Positions 13,869-20,353 of a stretch of DNA of 20,353 nt are shown here, one piece after another. Both the position numbers and the translations under genes were made by a program. Source of the stretch: Oscillospiraceae bacterium (GTDB lineage Bacteria; Bacillota; Clostridia; Oscillospirales; Oscillospiraceae). Under the pieces are notes generated by a model that ran no database searches, was not told the DNA's origin, and saw nothing but the letters and a program-made list of their open reading frames with translations. Each line of letters begins with the position of its first letter. The first letter of the stretch is position 1. The DNA lies in assembly GCA_016296635.1 (NCBI GenBank), contig JAEDIZ010000032.1, positions 1 to 20,353 on the forward strand, given 5' to 3'.

Positions 13869-13897
13869 ATGGCTAAAAGGGGGATTCTTTTGGCCAT
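13869..13897. promoter_or_regulatory. Inverted repeat between GH51 and the AraC-type gene (candidate operator)
   Basis: ATGGCTAAAAG (13869-13879) and CTTTTGGCCAT (13887-13897) are inverted copies with one mismatch in 11 bp, separated by 7 bp. The repeat abuts the weak -35 of the GH51 promoter and lies in the leader of the regulator gene, so it could serve both divergent promoters. Confidence 0.5.
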
Positions 13898-13923
13898 TAG
13901 TTATCTTTTGGAGGAAACGCCTT

Positions 13924-14748
13924 ATGCTGTACCAACAAAAAAATTCCGTCGGCTCGTTCTTTTTTGAAATGATCGAGTATCGAGATTTCTCCTTTCGACC
14001 GCATATGCACAGGCATTATGAGCTTGTATATGTACGGGAGGGTGCGCTCATAACGGAGATCTTCAACAAAAAAGAGCTGGTCTGCACCGGGCAGTTGGCA
14101 TTTATCCCCTCAAATTGCCTGCACGCATATTTCACGCCGGAGCATTCCGTTGTAGATGTCTGCATTTTTTCCTCGGACTACGTTCCGATGTTTACACAAT
14201 CCATCCGAAAAAAACAAGCAATGAGCTGTGTATTCTTCTGCCGAAGCTCTGTTTTGCAATTCGCGGAGCAGGAACTGTTTGCTGCAGGGCATGTGCCTGA
14301 TTTGTTTACGGCAAAGGCTGTGCTTTATGCTATTGCTGGAGAGATCTGTAACAGCATACCGTTTCAGGATTCGTCTGAAAAGCACGAAATCCTCCTTGAC
14401 AGCGCGGTTCAGTATATTGCTGCACATTTCAGGGAGGATATTACCTTAAATTCGCTCGCAATGGCACTGGGATATGAGCCTCACTATCTTTCCAGATGCT
14501 TTCACAGGGCAATTCCCATGCACTTTTCAAACTATGTGAATCTGTTTCGCGTGGACGCCGCAGCAGAACTGCTTCGCAACTCCGAATTGACGGTTGCAGA
14601 TGTTGCGTTTGAAAGCGGCTTCAAAAGCGTCCGAACCTTTAACCGATCTTTCATTCAGATCACCGGTCAGAGTCCCCATGTCTATCGGCAGGCTATAATG
14701 CAGGATGTACATACACAGAAAAGCAGCTTACAAGCAGGAGACGTTTGA
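13924..14748 (+). CDS. AraC-family transcriptional regulator
   Basis: This 274-residue regulator has an N-terminal cupin sugar-sensing domain with the metal-site-like FRPHMHRHYELVYVREG (about 25-40). Its C-terminal domain has two helix-turn-helix motifs (about 170-260): DITLNSLAMALGYEPHYLSR and LTVADVAFESGFKSVRTFNR, followed by the family end FIQITGQSPHVYRQ. Length is typical. GGAGG lies nine bases before the ATG. It is transcribed divergently from the GH51-GRE operon, the standard arrangement for a local activator responding to an intracellular sugar such as arabinose. The effector is inferred, not visible. Confidence 0.9.
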   Translation: MLYQQKNSVGSFFFEMIEYRDFSFRPHMHRHYELVYVREGALITEIFNKKELVCTGQLAFIPSNCLHAYFTPEHSVVDVCIFSSDYVPMFTQSIRKKQAMSCVFFCRSSVLQFAEQELFAAGHVPDLFTAKAVLYAIAGEICNSIPFQDSSEKHEILLDSAVQYIAAHFREDITLNSLAMALGYEPHYLSRCFHRAIPMHFSNYVNLFRVDAAAELLRNSELTVADVAFESGFKSVRTFNRSFIQITGQSPHVYRQAIMQDVHTQKSSLQAGDV

Positions 14749-14786
14749 AAAAATTGCTAAATTTATCGATTCTTTGAAGGGTGATA

Positions 14787-14815
14787 TTGACATATTGCTT
14801 AAATGCCTGTAGAAT
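14787..14815 (+). promoter_or_regulatory. Promoter of the arabinose-isomerase-like operon
   Basis: TTGACA (14787-14792), a 17-bp spacer and TAGAAT (14810-14815) make an almost perfect vegetative promoter in the 113-bp gap after the AraC-type gene. Such a strong promoter needs a repressor if the operon is to be inducible; the palindrome at 14825 is the obvious site. Confidence 0.85.
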
Positions 14816-14824
14816 GAACTTGAA

Positions 14825-14838
14825 CTTATCCGAATAAG
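14825..14838. promoter_or_regulatory. Candidate operator (copy 2), CTTATCCGAATAAG
   Basis: CTTAT and ATAAG are perfect inverted arms around CCGA, starting nine bases after the -10 box, over or just after the expected start of transcription. Its reverse complement differs from the site at 3221-3234 in one base. Confidence 0.65.
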
Positions 14839-14861
14839 CTGAAACAAGGAGACGCGTGCAT

Positions 14862-16253
14862 ATGAAAAAAATCAAAGTCGGCTATCTGCCGCTTTATATC
14901 AAGCTGTACGATGACAACAAGCAGGATCGGACTCCCCTGCTGCGCTATATGAACACGTTGGTTCAAATGCTGGAAAGTCAGGAGCTGGAGATCGTCATGG
15001 CAGACGAGGTCTGCCGGGTACGGGAAGAATTTGACAGGGCGGCAAAGAAATTCAATGACGCGGATGTGGATGCCGTCATTACCCAGCATCTTGCCTATTC
15101 CCCGTCGCTGGAATCCATCGACGCGCTGCTCAGCCTGAACGCGCCGATCATTGTTTTTGACACCACGCCGGATTATTCGCTGATCAAAACCGCAAATTAT
15201 AAAAACTGCATCGACAATGACCACGGCATCCACGGTGTACAGGATATGTGCTGTATGCTGAAGAAAAAGCACAAGCCGTATTATATCTGCGCAGGTCATG
15301 CGCTGCACGGTGCCGTGCTTTCCCGGGTTGTGGGAATGTGCCGCGCCGCAGCGGCGGCAAAGGCGTTTGTGACAGAACGGATCGGCTCCGTGGGAGGCTC
15401 CTTTACGGGAATGGGCGATTTTTTGATTTCCGACGAGGCGCTCAAAAGCAGCATCGGCGCTGCGGTCTTCCACATGACGCCCGATGTGACCAAAGCGTAT
15501 CTGGACAAGGTGACGGAGGCGGAGATCGACGCAGAGCTTGCGCTGGACAGCACGAAATACAACGTCGCCGCCGCGTGCGAACCTGCATACCGGGAAGCTA
15601 CCCGTGCGGGGCTTGCGGTACGCAAGTGGATGGCAGCGGAAAAGCTCGACGCCTGCACGGTCAATTTCCTGACGCTGGATCAGTGCGGCCTTCCCAAAAT
15701 GCCGTTCCCGGAATGCTGCAAGCTGCTCGAGCACGGGAAGGGCTACGCCGGAGAGGGCGACGTACTGACAGCCGGTCTGGTCGGCGCGCTGATTCAGGTT
15801 TATCCTGATACGTCCTTTGTGGAGATGTTCTGTCCTGACTGGGAGCAGAATGTGATTTTGCTGAGTCACATGGCCGAGAGCAATCCTAATCTGGCACAGT
15901 GGAAGCCCCTGCTGACCGATATGCGATTCCGCTACAATTCCTGCGGCGATACCGTCGGAATGTACTGCTGCTACCGCCCCGGGGACGTTGTGTACGTGAA
16001 CCTCGCACCCATGGACGGCTGCTTCCGCCTGATCGTCACAAAGGGAAAAATCCTCGACGCCGGACTGGAACGCGGCGCATACGGGAAAAACACGCAAGGC
16101 TGGTTCAAACCCTGCAAGCCGCTGCCGGCTTTTCTGGAGGAATACTCGATGGCGGGCGGAACGCATCATTCTGCAATGGTCTATCATGCTGACGTTGAAG
16201 AGATCAAGGCGTTTGGCCGCATGATGGGCTTTGAGGTTTATGAGATCAGGTAA
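14862..16253 (+). CDS. L-arabinose isomerase-family protein
   Basis: This 463-residue cytosolic aldose-ketose isomerase related to AraA would convert L-arabinose or a similar sugar to the 2-ketose. The AraA metal ligands can be matched in order: E298 in YAGEGDVLTAG, E321 in SFVEMFCPDW, H336 in LLSHMAESN, and H435/H436 in MAGGTHHSAMVY, followed by GRMMGFEVYEI at the C-terminus. Overall similarity to classical AraA (about 500 residues) is modest, so another pentose or deoxyhexose is possible. ATG at 14862 is preferred (AAGGAG ten bases upstream), though a GTG at 14856 lies nearer the site. It is the first gene after the promoter at 14787. Its 3' end is part of a 33-bp tandem duplication. It may supply the isomerase activity lost from 3925-5279. 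Confidence 0.82.
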   Translation: MKKIKVGYLPLYIKLYDDNKQDRTPLLRYMNTLVQMLESQELEIVMADEVCRVREEFDRAAKKFNDADVDAVITQHLAYSPSLESIDALLSLNAPIIVFDTTPDYSLIKTANYKNCIDNDHGIHGVQDMCCMLKKKHKPYYICAGHALHGAVLSRVVGMCRAAAAAKAFVTERIGSVGGSFTGMGDFLISDEALKSSIGAAVFHMTPDVTKAYLDKVTEAEIDAELALDSTKYNVAAACEPAYREATRAGLAVRKWMAAEKLDACTVNFLTLDQCGLPKMPFPECCKLLEHGKGYAGEGDVLTAGLVGALIQVYPDTSFVEMFCPDWEQNVILLSHMAESNPNLAQWKPLLTDMRFRYNSCGDTVGMYCCYRPGDVVYVNLAPMDGCFRLIVTKGKILDAGLERGAYGKNTQGWFKPCKPLPAFLEEYSMAGGTHHSAMVYHADVEEIKAFGRMMGFEVYEIR

Positions 16254-16298
16254 AGGAGGCAAACAGAGGTTTATGAGATCAGGTAAAGGAGGCAAACA
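16233..16298 (+). repeat. Perfect 33-bp tandem duplication across gene end and ribosome site
   Basis: Units 16233-16265 and 16266-16298 are identical. Each contains the last codons and TAA of the isomerase and an AAAGGAGG ribosome site. Because 33 is a multiple of three, the second copy recreates the same codons and stop out of context. Only the second site is correctly spaced for the lipoprotein ATG at 16303. Confidence 0.95.
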
Positions 16299-16302
16299 GC
16301 GG

Positions 16303-18258
16303 ATGAAAAAGAGGTTGACAGGGCTCCTGCTTTTTGCCTGTCTGGTTTTGAGCGGCTGTAGTCCTGCTGCAGCTCCGTCTTCCGTTCCCGCCAAGCAGGA
16401 GGAGCCGCCTGTGGCTGCTCCTGCCAATGCCCCGGAAGCAGCCGCCTCGAAAAAGCAGGAAGAATTACCGCAGGCGCAATCGGAAGCCGAAACGCCAGAG
16501 GAGGAAGAAGCTGTGGAGCAGGACGAAAATCCCGTGCCCGCGCTGGAAGAGAGGATCGACGAGTATTCTCCTGTGCTGACGGCACTGCATATCGACGGCG
16601 GTTATACGCTAGAGTTCAGACCGGAGCTGCGTACCTACGAGCTACATATCCCGGCAGGGCGTCCCCGTGTGCCAAGGCTAACAGCGGAAGCGGCAGAGGG
16701 TGAAGCGGTCAGGATCAATCAGGCTTGCATCCCCGACAACAAAAGCTGGGGACTTGCTTCAGTGACAGTAACCGATGCAAACGGCGCTGCCGGAAAATAT
16801 GAGGTGCTGTTCGTCAAGGACAGCGAAAAGGGTTTTCAGCTTCAATATCTGGACTGCTGGCAGTTTGAAATCGACGCGCAGAATGGGGACGGCGTGGAGT
16901 ATCGCTCGTCCAATCCGCAGGTTTTGTCGGTCGATGCAGACGGGCGGATCACAGCTAATATGGTCTGCGGTGAAGCCGTGACCGTAGAGGCGCTGGCAAA
17001 CGGAACGGTCATTGACAGTCTGACTGTAGACAGCGTCGTGGACGCCGTTGTGAATATCTGTATTATTACAGGCCAGAGTAACGCCTCTGGCACACTGGAT
17101 ATTCCCTATGGCTTTACGGAAGCTGAGTTTATCGAAAAAGAGAAAAAAGACACGCTTTGCCCGGAGCCGGGTACAGCCTTTTGCCTGGATATCAGCTGGA
17201 TTGGAGAACCCGAGCGGCGATTCTACGACCTTTCGGCGGGGCGCATCGGCTTTTCTCCTGCGCTGGCAAAGACTTGGTATGATCTGACCGGTGAAAAAAC
17301 CGTTGTTCTTCAAACCGCTGTCGGTGGCTCTCCGATCGTAACGTGGATGAAGCCGGAAGACGGCGTTCGGTACGCCTACATTAACCAGAAGTCCAACCTG
17401 TACGAAACCACGACTGCGGGATATCAGCTTCTGATGCAGACACTCGGAGCGGAAAACTCCGGCTTTGAAATCAGTAAGACCTTTGCCTATTGGCTTCAGG
17501 GTGAAACGGAAAGTGCCAGCACCTTTAACGTCAACAAGGTCGCGCCGGGCGTCGGAGATTATGACTGGGGCTCGAAGGAGCATATTCTTTCCTCACAGGA
17601 GTATTATGATATTTTCTGCAAAAACATGGAGTATTTCCGAGATGAGCTGAATGTGGACTTCATGGGCATCCTGCTGGTGCGAAATCTCCATGAGGTCTGT
17701 TCTCTGGAAAGCCTTGCCCTACAGCTTCTGACAGACCTCACGCCAATCCGCGCCGCGCAGTACGCACTGAACAATGACACAGTCAGTGATGTTGGCCTTG
17801 TAAGCCGCGTCTGCGACATTGCACGGAAGGATACCTATAAGGATTCGTCCGTCGAAGGCTGGGGCTGGATGGGCTGCAACGATGTCCATTACAATCAGGA
17901 AGGGCACAATGCAAACGGTATTGCGGCGGCAGAAAACACCTTCGGATTTATTTACGGCGGAGAAACCCGCAAAGCGACGGACGTTGAATGGATCAAAAAG
18001 AATGGCCGGGATCGCTTTGCTGACGGCGAAACCTTAACATTGAAAGAAGGTGAAGCATATCAGACTGCAGCAATGGTATTGCCCATGTACACAGATACAA
18101 GAACCGTGATCTATACCTCGGAGGATGCAACTGTGTGTACCGTGGATCAGTTCGGACTGATTACTGCTGTGGGACAGCCGGGAAAGACCACCACCGTTAC
18201 GATCACGTGTCCTGATACGGATCTGAGCAAGACTATTACAGTCACAATTAAGTCATAA
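16303..18258 (+). CDS. Lipoprotein SGNH/sialate-O-acetylesterase-like esterase with Ig-like domains
   Basis: This is a 651-residue surface lipoprotein. Residues 1-18 are a lipoprotein signal peptide with lipobox LSGC (C19), then a Pro/Glu/Ala-rich linker to about 85. Next are a cadherin-like beta-sandwich (about 92-172) and a Big_2-like domain (about 178-245; SSNPQVLSVDADGRITA). The catalytic SASA-type SGNH domain (about 250-553) follows, with GQSN (257-260), AVGGSPIVTW (339-348), WLQGETES (397-404) and the terminal DVH (D527, H529). A second Big_2-like domain (about 575-651) ends the protein. It probably removes acetyl groups from sugars outside the cell, exposing arabino- or galacto-glycans to hydrolases. 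The ATG has AAAGGAGG about ten bases upstream. It is 49 bp after the isomerase and co-transcribed with it. Confidence 0.85.
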   Translation: MKKRLTGLLLFACLVLSGCSPAAAPSSVPAKQEEPPVAAPANAPEAAASKKQEELPQAQSEAETPEEEEAVEQDENPVPALEERIDEYSPVLTALHIDGGYTLEFRPELRTYELHIPAGRPRVPRLTAEAAEGEAVRINQACIPDNKSWGLASVTVTDANGAAGKYEVLFVKDSEKGFQLQYLDCWQFEIDAQNGDGVEYRSSNPQVLSVDADGRITANMVCGEAVTVEALANGTVIDSLTVDSVVDAVVNICIITGQSNASGTLDIPYGFTEAEFIEKEKKDTLCPEPGTAFCLDISWIGEPERRFYDLSAGRIGFSPALAKTWYDLTGEKTVVLQTAVGGSPIVTWMKPEDGVRYAYINQKSNLYETTTAGYQLLMQTLGAENSGFEISKTFAYWLQGETESASTFNVNKVAPGVGDYDWGSKEHILSSQEYYDIFCKNMEYFRDELNVDFMGILLVRNLHEVCSLESLALQLLTDLTPIRAAQYALNNDTVSDVGLVSRVCDIARKDTYKDSSVEGWGWMGCNDVHYNQEGHNANGIAAAENTFGFIYGGETRKATDVEWIKKNGRDRFADGETLTLKEGEAYQTAAMVLPMYTDTRTVIYTSEDATVCTVDQFGLITAVGQPGKTTTVTITCPDTDLSKTITVTIKS

Positions 18259-18302
18259 AAGCACAAAGGCTTGAAACAACGCACACAAACGAAAGGAGAA
18301 AA

Positions 18303-19775
18303 ATGATGAAACTGAAGAAGCTGTTGGCTTTGATTCTTGCCTGTCTTCTGCTGACGGGCTGTGCAGCGCAGCAGTCTGCGTCTGCGCCGGCCGAAGAGCC
18401 GCAGGAGGAAGTATCCGTCCCTGTGCAGGAAGCGGAAGTTAAAGAGGAAGTTCCTGAGGAGCCTGTGGAAGAGGCACCCGTTGAGGAAGAACCGGCTGAA
18501 GAGCCGGAAGAGGAACCCGTTCCGGAAGAGCCGGCGGATGAGATCACCTTCAAGGAAGCAGAAGAACTGATGAGATATCTGAATAAGCTCGGCCCTCTCG
18601 GCGGTGATGGATTCGGCGGCAAAGCCAAGCAGAACGTGACTGTGACGGAAGCGGCTGACTTCATTTACGGCTGGAAAAACGACGACGTTGGCATGTTCGG
18701 CACGGAGGACGTCACAGCGTACGACTACCTTAAGATGGTTTTCCAGTTTATGAGACTTAAGCCGGAGGAAAGCGTTGCGAAACAGGCGGCCTATAACAGA
18801 CTCCTCAACGGCGTTTTCCACATGAACACGGGTGATGACGAGTCACTCAAGAATATGCCCGTTACGCGTGAAGAGGCGGCCCAGATCGTGCTGAACGCTC
18901 TGGGCAGAAAATGGACGGACGAGTATGGCGACATCTTTGAGATGTGGTGGCTGTTCGGTGTTTGGCGCAATCTCATGTTCAAGGACGAGGAATTTGACGG
19001 TTTCAGCCGCCCGCAGGTGCAGTGGGTCAAGCTGGGCGAGGGCTATGATCCTGTGACCGCCGTTTATACGCCGCAGCCGGTCTACGCCTTCCAAGCTGCT
19101 CCGAATACGGTCAATACCTGTGAAATAGTCAACAAGGTAGGCTTCTACGAAGAAAACGAGTGGGTGCATTTCTTCCATAATCTTGACGGCTCTTTCTGCT
19201 ACCATAATTCCAAGACGCACTGGAACCACGCGGATCAGAGCGGCTGTCAGGCGCAGTATGACCTGCCGCACTTCGGTTATGGCGTGACGGTCGAGATTTA
19301 TGAGTACATCCCCTGGGAATCCTGGGCAGAATACGATGATTCCTACGGCAATTCCTGCGAGCTGTTCCGTACCTCATCTGCGTTCGCTTATCTTGGCCAG
19401 ATTACAACTGCGGCAGACGGAAGCAAGGAGCTTGCGATCTACACGAGCGAGGACGGTTCGGCGCTGTCCGACTGGACAGGCGAAACAGAGAAATGGGCGG
19501 ACTATGCTGACGGATGGTATGTGTTCCATGTGGGCGTCTGCAACGGTGGAACCATTGAGTTGGTCAGTGCATCCGAAATTGTCCACGGCACGCTGACTGC
19601 TGTTTCCGAAGGCATGACGGAAATTGACGGTGAGGAACGACACAATTCGGGTAAGTTCATCGTCGGCAGCGAGCTTGTCATGAATCCTGAAAATGTCGGC
19701 AACGAATATTACTTCATGATGGATCAGTACGGTAATGTTCTCGGCTGCATGGAAGAAAACCCCGTGCAGGAATAA
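18303..19775 (+). CDS. SLH-domain-like surface lipoprotein
   Basis: This 490-residue lipoprotein has a signal peptide with lipobox LTGC (C20), then a Glu/Pro/Val-rich linker of about 60 residues of repeated EEP/VEE units. The domain at about 80-200 (TFKEAEELMRYLNKLGPLGG, GWKNDDVGMFG, VTREEAAQIVLNALG) resembles SLH-type modules of Clostridia surface proteins. The C-terminal 270 residues are aromatic-rich and not recognised. The SLH-like domain suggests cell-wall polymer binding; the rest may bind glycan. AAGGAG lies four bases before ATG 18303 and seven before ATG 18306, so either may be used. It is 44 bp after the esterase without a terminator. The first 120 residues after the linker are closely paralogous to the next gene. 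Confidence 0.75.
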   Translation: MMKLKKLLALILACLLLTGCAAQQSASAPAEEPQEEVSVPVQEAEVKEEVPEEPVEEAPVEEEPAEEPEEEPVPEEPADEITFKEAEELMRYLNKLGPLGGDGFGGKAKQNVTVTEAADFIYGWKNDDVGMFGTEDVTAYDYLKMVFQFMRLKPEESVAKQAAYNRLLNGVFHMNTGDDESLKNMPVTREEAAQIVLNALGRKWTDEYGDIFEMWWLFGVWRNLMFKDEEFDGFSRPQVQWVKLGEGYDPVTAVYTPQPVYAFQAAPNTVNTCEIVNKVGFYEENEWVHFFHNLDGSFCYHNSKTHWNHADQSGCQAQYDLPHFGYGVTVEIYEYIPWESWAEYDDSYGNSCELFRTSSAFAYLGQITTAADGSKELAIYTSEDGSALSDWTGETEKWADYADGWYVFHVGVCNGGTIELVSASEIVHGTLTAVSEGMTEIDGEERHNSGKFIVGSELVMNPENVGNEYYFMMDQYGNVLGCMEENPVQE

Positions 19776-19881
19776 TCTGATCTATGATAGCGAAAGAATT
19801 CATTCCGGCTTTGTATCCCAAAATGGAAAATCTCTGTTATATAAAGAGTTTTTAAGATTAATTTTTGAGGAGGAAAACGAA
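19776..19881 (+). other. Intergenic leader between the two SLH-type genes
   Basis: This AT-rich 106-bp spacer has no clear hairpin terminator and no promoter with correct spacing (TTGTAT and TATATA are 21 bp apart). It ends in the strong ribosome site GAGGAGG (19867-19873), eight bases before the next ATG. The second gene probably reads through from the same transcript. Confidence 0.4.
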
Positions 19882-20353
19882 ATGAAACACATCAAACGCC
19901 TTCTGGCGCTGATTCTTGCGGTTTCCCTGCTTGCGGGCTTTGCCGTGTCGGTGAGCGCAGCAGGTACAACGACGCAGGATGAGGTCACATTCAAGGAGGC
20001 AGAAGAACTGCTGCGCTATCTGGGCAAGCTTGGCCCTCTGGGCGGCAAGGACTTCGGCGGCCAGGCAAAGCGGAATATCTCTGTTAGTGAGGCCGCTGCG
20101 TTTATCAAGGGTTGGAAAAACGACGACGTTGGCATGAGCGGGTCTCAGGACGTAACCGCATATGAATTCGTCCAGATGATGTTAAAGTATCTGCGGATGG
20201 ATCCATGGGAAAACATCGCCATGCAAGCAGTCAATAACCGTTTGTTCAGTGGTATTTTCCACATGAACACATGGGATGAGGCAATCTTAAAGAGTACTCC
20301 GGTCACACGCGAAGAGGCTGCGCAGATTATGCTCAATACTCTATACAGGAACT
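19882..20353 (+). CDS. Secreted SLH-domain-like protein (3' end outside window)
   Basis: 157 codons are visible. A type I signal peptide (MKHIKRLLALILAVSLLAGF, then AVSVSAAG, cleavage probably after SVSA) replaces the lipobox of its neighbour, and there is no long acidic linker. From DEVTFKEAEELLRYLGKLGP onward it tracks the previous protein almost residue for residue (GWKNDDVGMSG, GIFHMNTWDE, VTREEAAQIMLNTL), so the two arose by tandem duplication. It is probably a freely secreted or wall-bound partner. The C-terminal domain cannot be assessed. Confidence 0.8.
   Translation, partial: MKHIKRLLALILAVSLLAGFAVSVSAAGTTTQDEVTFKEAEELLRYLGKLGPLGGKDFGGQAKRNISVSEAAAFIKGWKNDDVGMSGSQDVTAYEFVQMMLKYLRMDPWENIAMQAVNNRLFSGIFHMNTWDEAILKSTPVTREEAAQIMLNTLYRN

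Noticed and set aside
14826..16427. 533-codon minus-strand ORF
   Set aside because: It is a shadow of the isomerase gene, rich in His/Arg/Gln. It even reads the 33-bp repeat as a repeated peptide, and it has no ribosome site.
1..20353. CRISPR arrays, tRNA or rRNA genes, insertion-sequence transposases
   Set aside because: I saw no regularly spaced repeats, no cloverleaf-like sequence with a TψC-type arm, and no transposase or integrase motif in any frame.

Overview
The window looks like chromosomal DNA from an anaerobic, gut-type Clostridia (Bacillota, probably Oscillospiraceae/Ruminococcaceae-like). The reasons are purine-rich AGGAGG ribosome sites, a DUF4867 protein, a YesL/DUF624 protein, a glycyl radical enzyme, SLH-type surface proteins, and a mobilisation remnant of the kind common in gut Clostridia. 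This placement is inference; there is no rRNA or other phylogenetic marker in the window.

Region 1 (about 1-2590, genes on the minus strand) is a decayed mobilisable/conjugative element. In minus-strand order it holds a broken Cys-rich 'VLP' gene, a 44-codon ORF, the tail of a lost parR, a 5'-truncated parM, an intact parR with terminator, a hairpin-rich GC island that is an oriT candidate, mobC, and a relaxase cut after about 107 residues and joined to foreign sequence that runs into a terminator. A small unknown gene and a strong terminator (2808-3114) separate this from the sugar locus.

Region 2 (3192-6844, plus strand) starts at a near-consensus promoter. It encodes a YesL-like membrane protein, an L-fucose-isomerase-family pseudogene (start codon ATA and a 1-nt deletion) and an FGGY sugar kinase.

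Region 3 (13808-6855, minus strand) is a tightly packed operon: GH51 alpha-L-arabinofuranosidase, a divergent glycyl radical enzyme (GRE), its radical-SAM activase, a cytosolic SGNH esterase, a DUF4867 protein and a galactokinase-family GHMP kinase. A divergent AraC-type regulator (13924-14748) sits at its head, with a 29-bp inverted repeat between them.

Region 4 (14787-end, plus strand) has its own TTGACA-17-TAGAAT promoter. It encodes an intact L-arabinose-isomerase-family enzyme, a lipoprotein esterase with Ig-like domains, an SLH-type lipoprotein, and a second secreted SLH-type protein that runs off the end.

How the parts may work together: the promoters of regions 2 and 4 carry the same 14-bp palindrome (13/14 identity) at or just after the expected start of transcription. 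The kinase (region 2) and isomerase (region 4) are therefore probably co-regulated, giving an isomerase-to-kinase ketose pathway fed by arabinofuranoside cleavage. The most novel feature is the GRE/activase pair inside an arabinofuranosidase operon. The GRE keeps the radical Gly, thiyl Cys and CxE glutamate but is short and has unusual flanking residues, so its substrate cannot be named from sequence. No transporter, ribulose-phosphate epimerase or microcompartment gene is present.
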